A stretch of 64,000 bases of DNA from Verpa conica (GCA_033030425.1 JAUFSD010000012.1:930001-994000), one strand, 5' to 3'; positions 36,410 through 47,959 are shown, numbered from the stretch's first letter. Translations and numbers: made by a program. Notes: generated from the letters alone by a model not told the origin.

Positions 36410-38037
36410 ATGCCTGTCCCGGCTACATTCTCCCCAGAGAGCTCCTCTGTCCTCTCTCCCGAGTGCTCTTCCTGCTCACGAGGATACAGTGCGAAATGTT
36501 CAAAAGAAACTCGCAAACTACCAGCGGACGAGGGAAAACGACTTTACCATCACCATCCTTGAGAGCTTTGTCAAGTATTTGCCTCAGGACGGTATGCAAA
36601 ACATTTCTGATGACATCCTCGGTTGTAATTCAGATGAGGAACTACTCAAGCTTGCCACTCACCTACTGACTTCGGTGCTCGTACCCAGTGAGTATCTACT
36701 CTATTATGTATATATGGTAGTGATTTCTTGTTACATATAGCTCTGTAATTCATAGTGAGAGCACATGGCAAAACGCCGATAGCTACGCCGTCACCGCAAT
36801 TTGGAGCGGAAAGTATTGTTGAGGGGATCGCATCCGAACTGGTAGAGTCGAGCTCCCGCAATGACCAGGCATGGCTCAAGAAAGCCTGTCTCCATCGGGA
36901 TGGCAATAGATGTGTTATCAGTGGAATCTACGACAACAATGAGGCCAAGAAGAACCTGTCACTGGATGAGAGGCGGAAAATCGCCACTGGATTCACGGAG
37001 GTAGCTCATATTATCCCGTTCTCACTTGGAAACTTTTCAGAAACCTAGGTCAAACTCTTCCCTGTCCACTGTGTGGTATCATCGCTGACTGTTGACCAGC
37101 GTTGGGACACGGCCAGAATTTGGGATGCAATGTATCGGTGTTTTCCTAGTATCCGTTCCAGGCTTAACTTCTCACCCAGCACAATCAATGATACCTACAA
37201 TGCCATAACCATGACTAGTGAGCTTCATAGTGCCTTTGGAGGATTTGTGCTTACATTTAAACCAACTGTATATACACTATCTAAAACGCCTAGGTGTCCT
37301 CTTCTGACTCTCTCCTAGGGAAATGATAACGTCTACCGTTTGCGGACGTATCCCGACTTCCCAACTATATCCAACCGCGATCTCCCCCAGAATGGCATCG
37401 TCACCATTACCGCTCATTACCCTCACCGCCTCCCGAGTGCCAGTCTTTTTGAAGCCCATGCTGCTATTGCAGAGATTCTGCATATGTCTGGCATGGGTGA
37501 ACATATTGAGAGCATCTTGCGGGAGCGGCAGCTCATCCATTGTTTCGCCTAGTGTGGTCCACGAGGCCGCTCGAGGCGAGGTAGGGGAGGTGGTCTCGAG
37601 GTGCCTCGGCTTTGTAGGCCTCTGGCTTTGGCTCGCCTTGGGTATTAGGAGTCTGGCCTCGGGGTACCTCGAGGATCCTTGAGCTATAGAGCTATTAAAT
37701 AGTCCACTACAAATTATCTTAGTCTAGTTCCCTGCTATTAAGTACTACCTTATTACCTATTTTATGGCCTTCGAGTCAAGCTCACTAATAGTGGGTGATG
37801 AATTGTGGTGGAAATGACCAAGGTGACTTATTTTACTCCTACTAGAACCTGTGATCTTTTATTTAATTTATTATTATTATTTACCTCGAGCCACCTCGAC
37901 CTCGTGGCCCCCCGGCCTTGCCCCTCCTCGAGGCCGATACCTCAAGGCGAGGCCCGAGGCGCCTCGGCCTCGTGGACCACACTAGTTTCGCCCCAGATGG
38001 CTCTACCAACGTGACATCACTTATTATGGCCTTTTAA
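36410..38037 (+). pseudogene. HNH endonuclease-domain gene, broken
   Basis: Remnant of a fungal HNH-family gene (HNH_2-like). Recognisable parts are the helical N-terminal region (VRNVQKKLANYQRTREND), the core with CLHRDGNRCVISGIYD and EVAHIIPFSLG, then INDTYNAITMTSELHSAFGG and LRTYPDFPTISNRDLP. Introns fit at about 36690-36755 and 37270-37320. Lesions: the only upstream ATG (36410) is out of frame with the conserved N-terminal block; an in-frame TAG follows SLGNFSET (about 37048), beside a probable intron of which only the TAG lies in exon; and a 435-bp element interrupts the C-terminus at 37550. Beyond the element the frame continues (APDGSTNVTSL...) to a TAA at 38035-38037, the usual family ending. 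One lesion could be a mis-modelled splice, but the insertion is clear. Biological role of the family is unknown. Confidence 0.8.
37550..37984. mobile_element. 435-bp hAT-like MITE inserted in the HNH gene
   Basis: The ends are perfect 20-bp inverted repeats beginning TAGTGTGGTCCACGAGGCCG. GTTTCGCC is duplicated directly outside (37542-37549 and 37985-37992). An 8-bp duplication with TAG-type ends is typical of hAT transposons. The subterminal regions are rich in CCTCGAGG-type motifs; the interior is AT-rich and has no transposase. It is a non-autonomous copy. Confidence 0.92.
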
Positions 38038-39805
38038 AGTGCCATTGATAGCTCGGAGTAAAAGGTTAAACAATACTAAAAACTAGATATAGAATGTAAG
38101 CAAGAATTCGGCAAGTAATAAGTCATATCAACGCCTTGGCTAGATATATAACTATAAAATTAGTTGACGTTTGGGAAACGTTTAGTATACTATGTTTTTT
38201 TTATATTGTACTATCGTGTCTACGCTCTGTCTACGCCCTTGAGTAGCTAGAATATTAGGAGAGGGGGGATACCTGTTTAAGATACTTGCTATAAATGACA
38301 CAAAAATCTAAGCTACTTCGTGCCCAGTCTTTATTGGCCTGGCGCCAAGGTCCGTACCTCGTGCAGTCTTTAGTTAGTCTAGAACAAAAGAGCCGTATGA
38401 CAATGGCTATCATTAACCCCCTAGGTTACCTTCGGTATTAATTTTTATGAAACAGAAGTCCTGTAAATATATACCATGGCTCCAAAAACATTTCCGGGAG
38501 GTAAAAGAGAGAGTAATGTAGACTAGCGAAGTTGGTAAACCTTTTGGTCACGTGCGGATCTGATAAGGGGCAATAAGCGGGTGACATCACAAAGAACTTC
38601 TCGAGACTGAGCATAATCCTCGATCCGTACTAGATGAAATCCTCTGACCTCATCTTGATATTACATTCAGCTTCACTACCACTTGACCATTTTACTGCCT
38701 GAGCTCTACTAATAAGACTCCACTATATTTGGTCAACGCTTGCCCCAGGCGCTGTGTGGGCCTCCTTACAATCTCCGCGATAATTACCTTCGCAATCCTC
38801 TCAACCCCTTTCCTACTGGATGCTGCATCCATAGCGTCTAGATCACTTACAGTGGCTCCTCTACTATGAACTAATCAACCGACGTCTCTCAGAAATAGCC
38901 AAGCTTTTTTCATCCCTCAACGGCATGAAAATTTAGAGAGTATATAGATATTCATGATATCGGACGAAACCTGAAAGACTTCGATATGCTTATTACAGAC
39001 CTCAATTACTCGCGCGTTAATTAACAACTGCAAATGTGGTTACAACCACCAGAATGAGCATAGTGGTGTAATAGCAACAAAAAAGCTGCATGTAGTTAGA
39101 ATCTCATAGCATTAGAATTGGTAATTCAAGTAAATATTAATTAGTCTTAACTACATTTAGAGACAATTTACTAGGGGTTTCTTGATGGTGTTTTGGTGTT
39201 GTGGTTATGAAAATTCCGAGCTATTAATTAACGCCCGAGTATAAAAAGCTAAAAACGGCTATTGCAGAGGAACAAGGGCTTTGGACTTCTGTGTTTGTAG
39301 AACCCTAAGGGGTATGATAGGGAACCGGGGGGATATGAACCCAGAATGGGGGATAGACCTCAATTATAAGAAATCGTATGTAAATGACCACCTACCGGTG
39401 GAAATTACCATATGCCTGTGGATAGAAATGATCAACTGTCAGTGATTACCAATCGCTGGTGAATAACCGGCTAGAAATATATATGTACATGTACATAAGA
39501 GCAGCGTTAGATATTATAAAGAGGATGTCTAGAAAAAGCTCTCAGGAATTCATAAACAGCACTTCCAGTTAAAATCAAATCTTTTTTCACATACTCATCT
39601 GGTAAGTGGCATAACGAGCACTCTGATTGGCTGCTTCATTCAGGGCATATGACGCCCTGTACGGTGAAGATTATTAATCTAGCACTCTAGTCAAGTATCC
39701 CAACCTCGGGCACTAGACCCCATACTTATATTCCCCCCCCCCCCACATCCCACATTCCCTACCTCCCCCCTCTATCTCTCCCCCCCCCCCCCCTCTAGGT
39801 ACACA
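38038..39805. other. Intergenic, AT-rich, with one MITE
   Basis: No gene is supported in about 1.8 kb. It contains a 231-bp TA-flanked element (39009-39239) and C-rich homopolymers (about 39737-39795) just before the Nudix gene. Confidence 0.5.
39009..39239. mobile_element. 231-bp TA-flanked MITE
   Basis: Ends CTCGCGCGTTAATTAAC and GTTAATTAACGCCCGAG are inverted copies with one mismatch. TA flanks both ends (39007-39008, 39240-39241). The interior shows partial complementarity (AACCACC / GGTGTTGTGGTT). It is consistent with a Tc1/mariner-type non-autonomous element. Confidence 0.8.
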
Positions 39806-40816
39806 ATGTCACCTCTATCTCCCACCTCCGCAGTAAGTCTGTCTTCATCCCCCCCTCGCTCCCCCGGCTAACCCCACCAGCAAGCTCTCGCTCGCCTTCG
39901 TGCCTACGTCCCTCCTCACACCAACATCTACAATTCCCTCCCCCTCTCTCGCCGTGCTGCTGTCCTTCTTCTTCTCTTCGCCGACCGCCGGGGCGACCTA
40001 CGAATAGTACTCACTGTCCGCAGCGCCAAACTCACAAGCTTTGCCGGCCACGTCGCCTTCCCCGGAGGTTCTCTTCCCCCCTGACCCTCCCCCAATACAT
40101 CTAACACACACATCCCAGGCAAAGCCGAACCCAATGAAACGCCCGTCATCACCGCCCGCCGCGAAGCGTTCGAAGAGATTGGTCTCCCGCTTGATTCGCG
40201 TCTACCTGGACCATTCACAATCGAGCACCTCACAGAGCTACCACACTCCCTCGCAGTGACAAATCTCGGTGTTAGGCCATGCATTGCGTTTCTACACGAC
40301 AACTCACGGGGGCAAAAGAGCGACGTAGAGGAGGTTCTAATACCCCGATTAGACGAGAAGGAGGTTGCAAAGGTCTTTACGATGCCGCTTGAAAAGTTCC
40401 TGTGTGTGCGTTACGGCGGGGATGAGGACCCGGAGAAGAGGGATGGTGTGGGGTGGTATCATGGGAGTTGGCTCCCGTGGAATGGGACTAAGTGGAAGTG
40501 AGTCTCTAATCTACACATATATAATTTGCTTACTTTTACCGACCTACACACACACAGGATGCATGAATTCCAGGCCCCGGTATGGGATGCGGCGAGCTTG
40601 ACGCGCTATCGTGTGTGGGGGATGACGGCGAGGATTCTAGTTGATGCCGCGAGGATAGCGTATGGGAAGGATCCAGAGTTTAGTTCTGTACAGAGGGTGG
40701 GGGATGAGGATATGATCAAGGCACTATTGGAGGAAGGAGAGTTGAGTAAGGAGAAGGAGAGGGGTGAGAGTAGTATGGTATATAACAGAGCCCAAGACGG
40801 AAAAGGGAGGTTATAG
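39806..40816 (+). CDS. PCD1: Nudix hydrolase, CoA pyrophosphatase type (PCD1-like)
   Basis: 283 aa from four exons (39806-39832, 39881-40067, 40119-40497, 40558-40816). The Nudix box is complete: G-x5-E-x7-REAFEEIGL, starting at GKAEPNE right after the second intron. The upstream FAGHVAFPGGK is the UPF0035/NUDT7-NUDT8 signature of coenzyme A diphosphatases, which cleave CoA or oxidised CoA to phosphopantetheine and 3',5'-ADP, typically in peroxisomes. No clear C-terminal SKL-type peroxisomal signal is seen (it ends KGRL), so location is uncertain. The gene looks intact. Confidence 0.92.
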
Positions 40817-42176
40817 TGGGGTGGAAAGTGTGGTGGATTATGATGGGCGTTTTATATTTATATTTATACCAAGGCCTGCCTTCTAGAATCATCATCGAGA
40901 AAGCATAGAACTTAATCGCTATTATTCCAGAACTGTCGTTGGGTCACATCAAATCACTCGGCGTAGCTTGACATCGCAAGTAATAACGGAAAACATGTCT
41001 CTAATAAATTTGTATGCCGTGTACCACATTATCCATGCTGAGTCTATGTCCACCCCAGAACTCTGTTTAAGACAGCAGCCGCAACAGTAGATACTGTCAC
41101 TTTTAGCCTTTTGAATTGTCAGATACAGATTTACACACTAGCCTAGTAAAAAATATGGGGGAAACTCAAAGAAATAGTGCTACAGAGCCGCGACTTATGT
41201 CTTTGGTCAAACCCAAAAACAGCACCAGAAACGCTCAAAAACAGCCATATTGTAACTACTTTTTCAAGTACACCACTTAAGGGATTCCCATATAATTCTG
41301 TATGATAAAACCTAATCATATTCAAAATCACTTTATAGAGTTATATAAAAAGCCTACCTATTATAATCTAGTTTCTAGGGGTTGTAAAGTAAATCTCAAA
41401 AAAAGTGCCAAGATCTAAGATTTGTATGGAGTCTTGGCATTTTTCGGTCAGATCCATGACCTACCTTATTTCTAATCTACACTACTACTCTCATGTATTA
41501 TGTATATGGTTATTGCTTTGGGTATGGAATATTCACCAGTATATCCTTCAATCCTACTAAAATTACAAAATTTGAAGCATAAATGCATCCTCTGTAACAA
41601 TGTGAAAAACCTCGATTTTGGTGTGTTTAGGTGTTTGACAGAAGATATAAGTCGCGGCTCTATGGTTCCTCTTTAATACTAGTAGGTAGAAAGCTAATCA
41701 CAAAATATAGTGGGTGCTCCTCAAAGTACTGTGAATTTGTGATTGTGGTGGGCGGGTGGCACCAACACTGGTAAGATAAGTTTAGTAGAGAGTGTGCGTG
41801 TGATGTTTTGTTTTGGTATGGCTTGAGCTTAGGCTGGAAGTGGAGGATTACCATAACTGAAAGGTTCATGTAATTAATGAGAAGAAAAAAAGAAAAAAAA
41901 ACACTGGTAAGATAGTGCATAGGGAAGACGGTATACAACATACAAACTTATTAAAAACATGGTATCCTGAACGTTTTCTCTTTAAAAAAAACAATTCATC
42001 TGCTGATAGTCCCTCTTTTGCACCCACCTCACTCTCTAGTCTCGCAGATACCAGGGCGGGATTTGTGGGTATATTCTATGTATTATAATTTCCAAACAAC
42101 ACACTACATAAGATACTTTGATAAAAACGTCAAACTCTTAAAGTCCCTTCCATTCGTTGACACTACACCCCCCTGC
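40817..42176. other. Convergent 3' region between PCD1-like gene and ORC3
   Basis: About 1.4 kb with no supported gene. It holds a ~480-bp inverted-repeat element (41182-41663). An ACACTGGTAAGATA direct repeat occurs at about 41765 and 41901. Confidence 0.5.
41182..41663. mobile_element. ~480-bp element with ~35-bp terminal inverted repeats
   Basis: The left end (AGAGCCGCGACTTATGTCTT, then GTCAAACCC) is repeated inverted at the right end (AAGATATAAGTCGCGGCTCT). The interior is AT-rich with an internal hairpin (TGCCAAGA / TCTTGGCA) and no coding capacity. The target duplication is unclear because the two TA dinucleotides are not symmetrically placed. Confidence 0.75.
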
Positions 42177-44721
42177 TCACAACCCCTTCCATGCCAATTT
42201 CGCCAAGTGGTCCGCCTTCTTTTTCGTATACTTCACAAGCCCCAAGAACCTCATCTCCGCCAACCCCCTATAAAATAGTGCCCTATAACAGGCCCGTCAG
42301 CGTTGTCATTTAACGTCTTTCGGGGGCACTCACTGCGCGGTAGTCTCGTCGCAATCTTCACCCTCGTCCCCGCCAATGACTTGATAGAACGCACTCCATA
42401 GATCGAAAATATTAATCAACGCCCCAGACTCTAAGTATAACTGGTAAATTATACTAGTAGGCGGTTGAGTAGCCTTGATTCCAATCTCCTCGCCACTCTC
42501 GTCAGTGCAGCACTCGCATCCAAGGTAATCCTGTGGATGCGACAACGCACGCTCAATTGTTGAGCGAGACCTCGGTGCAAAAACCTATACATGACCCCAT
42601 ATTAGTCGATAACCCAAGCCACAGGAGAGAAGAAAGATGCATACATCACGGTGTGGAGAAATCAAATCGTAAAAGAATATCTCGTGTAAAAATAGCTCCT
42701 GTAGCCCCTTCAAGTTTACCCTAAAATACGCCTCAGCAGCATCATGAACCTGTTGTACTAGCTTTGAGTACTCGGTGTCCTGCTTCGTTAATGAAGATTT
42801 CTGTTCTCCTAGTCGGATCTTTTTCGATACAGCTGTACTGCGTAGTGTGTTTTTCGGGATATCAAATTCACTGGTGAGTGCTTTGTCCCCCGATTTTACA
42901 CTGGCGTCTACTAGGGCTATGATGCTTTCTCGTAGAGGCGCTACTTTCTCGACGAGGTAGGGCACTTGTACTTCTCCAGTAACTTTCTCGAGGAGGTTTA
43001 GAAGGGAGGTGGAGTTCATCTTCTTCATTGATAGTAGAAGATCTCTGACTAAGGGGGTATTACTGTTGAGTTCCCCTGAGAGGACTTTGGCGTACAGCTC
43101 ATATCGAGGGATGCGATTTTGATTTATTTGACAACTACGTGCAATCTCGAGAACTGTTAGAGCCTGGCCTACGTCAATCGCATAGGAACGACACTCGGCA
43201 GCAGATATAGCGACGACGGAGCGGACGTGGTCGTCGTCTTTGAGAAGCTTGCGGACTTCAGCAACATCTTTGTCGCTGAGTTTTCGCTCTACAAATCTCC
43301 TAAATGATGGGACATTCCGGATTGCTTCAATGTGTAGTGGTGTTAGGATCTCTTTCAAGTTGTCTAGCTTGTCAGTGAATCCAAGAATGATGCTGAGTGG
43401 ATTGGCATAGAAATGGGACATGTATGCATACTGCTGGTCATTAGTAAATAGACTACTAGATGCGATATCATGTACATACTTTGAGCGCGCCTACAAACGC
43501 TTGAATACTCTGCGTGTGGTCTCTATACCGCTCGAGCAAAAAATCACAAACTGACGCACCGAGTCTCAGGACTGAATCCTCTCCAACCATTGAATCGTTG
43601 AAAATCTGTGCAAGACACTCCTCGGCGCGCTCGACATCGAACTTTTCACCTTGCATTAGACGGATTGCAGATTTTGGAAGCTTCTCATGGAATATTTCGA
43701 CAGATGTTGCAATCCCCATGAGAAGAATGAAGGGTATACGGTCCAGATAGGCGCTGGGTCATTGTTAACGCTTGCCCAGTAAAGAGGTGCTAAATACGAA
43801 CCTAAACAGAGAAATCAAGTCTGACATGATATTTCCGTCGAATGCTTCGGTATCCTGTATTGCAATAACGACTTTCTGCCCTTCATGCAGCTTGCACCAG
43901 TTTTGCAAAATCTGTAAATCATAATTGAGGAGCTTATGACCCTTACGACCTACAATTACTTCGTCGTCCTCATCATCCATGCCTTCATCTTGTTGCGTAG
44001 CATCTTTGATTAACTTCTTCAAAATGCTCTTCAAGTTCGTTGCATCCTTTGAGGTGAGGACAACTACCGGTCCAATTTTATCTTCGTCTCGGATGCGACT
44101 AGCCAATTGCTCAAAAAGTGGAGTGTGGGATGCAATATTCGGGCCAGCTAAGATAAGGGCTGTCGGAATCTTCCCATCGTAACTACCAAGAGTCAAATAA
44201 CCAACACATGTAACTAAGAACTTCGAGAAGACAAGCTACCTTTCCGCACCAGCATTTTGTACGAACTCAGAAACGTCGTCAAGTGTCTTATTATTGAAAG
44301 ACTCAAGAATTGCCTAGCCCTATCGTTAGCGTTGTCATTCTGTACCATTACAACCAGCTAGTTCTTGCACTCGCTCACTCTCTTCTTACATTCGTCCTCT
44401 CTTCCTGCTCCCCCCATAGCCGACAATAGGTCTCGTATCTCAGCTTAACTGTATCCTCCTTTTCTTCCCCATTCAATAAAATCGGGAAAGGGCATTTATC
44501 ACTGGGTTCTAGCACAACTCCTGCTTCAGCTGGCTTTCCCTTCCCCTTCACTGTACGGCGGCGTTTCGACGGTCGGTCATCTTGGTCCTCTGGTGTGAAG
44601 ACATAGCAAGGCTACAACCACGGTTAGCACAAGTTGGATAGAATATAGTTCAGAGGAGCAGTACTTGATGCTCCTGAGGATCAAATTCGTCATCTAGCTC
44701 CTGCGGTGACATTCCTTCCAT
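42177..44721 (-). CDS. ORC3: Origin recognition complex subunit 3
   Basis: A subunit of the six-protein ORC that marks replication origins. 712 aa from eight exons (44721-44665, 44611-44390, 44313-44240, 44182-43802, 43753-43480, 43433-42645, 42584-42334, 42267-42177). Family landmarks: YDGKIPTALILAGPNIASHTPLFEQL in the AAA-like N-domain, the very conserved GIATSVEIFHEKLPKSAIRL, GEKFDVERAEECL, YMSHFYANPLSIILG, and the C-terminal winged-helix segments APRSRSTIERALSHP and LGLVKYTKKKADHLAKLAW. The final exon is needed for that ending; reading straight on at 42334 would stop early. An MluI box sits 56 bases upstream. Confidence 0.94.
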
Positions 44722-45465
44722 TTTATCGTTTGTCGTCGTTGGTGAAGAGCTTGGTACTGGCACGAGTTTGAGGCTCACGCGTTTAGACGTGTTACACCGC
44801 GACGTTGAGTGATAAGGTCAGAATAACCCTAACCCTTAACGTGTAGATAGTACAGTTAACTTTGGCGTGTTCTTATTCTGGAATATTTATGAACCTACTG
44901 ATGTTTTCCCTGAGGCTTCTCCGTCACCACGAGGATTCGTAAGAGATATGTACGTAGGTATGATACCAACGAACAAAGTTACTTTATCTGCAGCCAGCAA
45001 GTCATGATCCAGCGTAACCTCCCTCTACTTGGCTGAAAAAGTAGTATTGACAAATTCCTAGATCATTACTGCTTTTGTTAATACAACTAGAATTAGTTTA
45101 CAGAAATAAACTACTCTTGTAGCTAATCCTATCGTAGGGTTACGTGGAGTCGGTTGGAAAGGAGCTTAGATCCTAGAAATTAGAGGTGATCTCTCTTAGA
45201 TCACAAGTACGTCACTAGTAAAAGCTGTAGACACCTAGTCAGCTAGTTTTGGTCTCCCAGAGACGTGAGATACTGCTTCATCCCAACCCACAGATGGCTC
45301 TTGCACAGCGGTTCGTTTACTTGGCAGCCTACTATACAGCCCAGCAAAAACAGATACAGGTACAGCATCAGTACTTTGTATACTACCTCAGCTTTATTTA
45401 ATACTAAAAACAAACGCCAGTCCTGCTCCCTAAACAAGAATCATCTTCTCCGGCCTAAAATGCCC
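44722..45465. other. Intergenic: ORC3 promoter and UBA3 3' UTR
   Basis: About 740 bases between tandem minus-strand genes. It includes an MluI box (44777-44782) and a single AACCCTAACCCTTAA telomere-like motif near 44827. No gene. Confidence 0.5.
44777..44782. promoter_or_regulatory. MluI cell-cycle box (ACGCGT) upstream of ORC3
   Basis: A perfect ACGCGT palindrome lies 56 bases before the ORC3 start. In yeasts, MBF binds this motif to drive G1/S genes. Function here is inferred. Confidence 0.45.
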
Positions 45466-47149
45466 TTATTTAGTGAAAATGACATTTAGCCTTAAATTAA
45501 ATGGGAGCCCTGGATCCGTAATTGCAACCTCCTCGCCACTATCAATCAAGTCCTTTAACTTCTTATCAAGGTTCGGTCTCGTCATCTCGTTCAGCTGGGG
45601 CGGTCCCGCATAGTAGAGTTTCCGACGTTCTGTCGAGAGGGTTGGCTTTTTTATTTGGCTACGTATCATTAGTACAGAGAAAGATATTAAAAGGGGTGAA
45701 CTTACACATCAGGCTTCTCTTTCAACTTCTCGATAAATTCATCTAATGTCCATTCGCCATTCGCCTCATAATTCGTCGCCAACGTTCCACAAACCGGGCA
45801 TCCTTCTTTCTTCTCATGCTCGAAAGTGTGTGTGTAGACACCCTCATCACCCATATACATCATGTAGTTGTTCATATAGGGGCTACAGCTCGTCACGATC
45901 TTTAGCGCTTCATTACAGCACGAGGCGGCAATGACAGCGTTTGTAGACGCGATAGCTGGAATAATGTTCTTGACAACACCCTGCGTCATACTATATGTTA
46001 CGCCGGATATGTTAAATTCTCGGGCACGCTCGAGGGCTTTCTCGTAGAGCCATGTGATGTGCTCTGGGTCGTCGTTGTCCAGTTTTTTATCTATGATATT
46101 ATGAGTAATGTACCTCATTGGTCATACCCGGAACTATATTACCTCCCATAACCCGTGGCCACTCCAGGATACTCGCCCATTCAATACAATGTGCTGGTTG
46201 GCGGGGTATAGACGCAAGCGTACACATCGGTACAGCAGCCCTCGGGGTAAGCATCTCCAGCGAACACTCATAGCAAGAGCTTAATGTCGGCAAAATAACC
46301 CTCGACTGTCCCTTGAACCCTATTCTCACTATCATCAGTACCTCACCCACATATCACCTAAGAATACTCAGCAACTCACCCTCAGTACCCCCATCAATCA
46401 AAGGCTTCAAACTCTCCTGGTTCTCTAGATCAACCATATCCACCAACGTCGCATTAATCCATCTTCTAGCCTCCACTGAGTCCAACCCGCAAATGACTAG
46501 CTGAAATTGCATGTAGTAGTCAGGTCCTTTGTCCTGAATGGCGCCATAGTATGGGGTTATGGTAACGCCTTTAACACGCTTCATAACGAAGTCAGCTGCT
46601 ACAGTAGCTTTAGGCTTTCCGACATCGGCAGCACGGAAGAGAAATTGACGGTTGAGGTTGGAGACATCAATTGTGTCTATAATAATTCATGTCAGCTATG
46701 AACCTAGCTGTGGTATGGAGGACATGCCCATATCAATAACATGAATGTCCGTAAATCCTGAAAGTGCTAAGTTTTTAAGAATCTCGCATCCCAACCCTCC
46801 AGCTCCGCTTTTGGGGGTCAGCGCCCTAATATCTATAGCTGAGGGGCCAGAACTGTGTGCACATACATAACCCTACCATAATCTCCATTAGTTATGACTT
46901 CCCAAACGACTTAGGTAGAGCCAAAGTCGAACTCTCCCGGAAATCTTACAAGACCTTGCTCTTCGCCAAAAAAGCCTTCTGCTCCTCCGGATCATAACCT
47001 TCGTCCGTAAATGGCCCCACACGAGAGAGAATTCTATTGAGATGCTTCCTATTCACCGAGGTTTAAATTAGCTATCCGTTTACTCAAGGTAGCTTTCAGA
47101 GCTGAGGGACCCCGTAGGTTTACCATTTTGGGTGATCAGCAACTGTCAT
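45466..47149 (-). CDS. UBA3: NEDD8-activating enzyme E1 catalytic subunit
   Basis: Activates NEDD8/Rub1 with ATP, together with an AppBp1/Ula1 partner, for cullin neddylation. 425 aa from eight exons (47149-47124, 47048-46950, 46872-46867, 46807-46728, 46676-46380, 46319-46128, 46090-45706, 45658-45466). The third exon is 6 nt (GGTTAT); only with it does the adenylation motif read [12 protein letters not shown] as in all UBA3. The next intron is GC-AG (GGCATGT donor). Other landmarks: [35 protein letters not shown], the catalytic Cys at about 202 ([10 protein letters not shown]), [30 protein letters not shown] and the C-terminal ubiquitin-fold ([12 protein letters not shown]). No inactivating change is seen. 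Confidence 0.94.
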
Positions 47150-47959
47150 ATTGGGTCTTTTCTTAGTTCTCGGGATGTATACAAGATGGGTATGGTACAG
47201 TGTGTTAGAGGACGGAAGTCGACGTCAGGTCAAGCTTTGGTGGGGCTAGGAGGGGCTGAACGTGGGAGTCTTGGCACCTAGGAATAAATACATGCTCTGG
47301 CCCGTTGGGGGGACGTCCCCTCAACGGGCCAACCTGTTAGAGGGACGTCCTCTATATGGGCCAGCCTACGTCCCCTGTATGGGTAACAACATAAAGAAAC
47401 CCTGGCTACAAAAAAACACTCAGAAAAAAGCTTCCTACAAGTTTAATAAAGCATAGTATAAAATCCAAAAAAATCACAAATATAGCTCAAGATAGATTCA
47501 TATTTTCTAGCTATTATTCTTATTCTTTTGGGTGTGCCTGTATTAATTAGGCTATACTTTGTTGGCTTGCCCATGGGTGTCCCTCCAACGGGTAGGGCAC
47601 CTAACAGATTGCCCGTTGAGGGGGCGTCCCCCCAACGGGCCAGAACATACACATAGTTCCCGAGTTTCAAGAATAGAAATAATAACTGTTATTTATGGCA
47701 TTCTAGAGTACATAATACCCACTACTAAACCTGGAGAAAAATGTAAAGAAAAAATAGCTAGTACAAATTTAATAACCGTTATCCTTAATGACCCTAAACC
47801 TAACCTAAACCTCACTCCGCCCAGGCCTTATTTTTGTGCAATTTCCGCGATACCATAAAGTAGAATTACATAAACGCCTATCCAACCCTCCCCCCACAAA
47901 CATGCCTACAATTGGTGTACTAAATAAAAAAATACAATAATACCAATGTATAAAGTAAT
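47150..47959. other. Intergenic: UBA3 promoter and RAE1 3' side, with palindromic element
   Basis: About 810 bases. The middle is a 349-bp element with palindromic ends (47296-47644). No gene is supported. Confidence 0.5.
47296..47644. mobile_element. 349-bp element whose terminal repeats are themselves palindromes
   Basis: The outer ~45 bases are inverted copies (TCTGGCCCGTTGGGGGGACG left; the complement right). Each arm also folds on itself: GGCCCGTTG...CAACGGGCC around GGGGACGTCCCC. Related half-copies (GGGACGTCC, GGGTGTCCC) recur just inside. The flanks ACATGC (47290-47295) and ACATAC (47645-47650) may be an imperfect 6-bp target duplication. The interior is AT-rich and non-coding. Confidence 0.75.
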
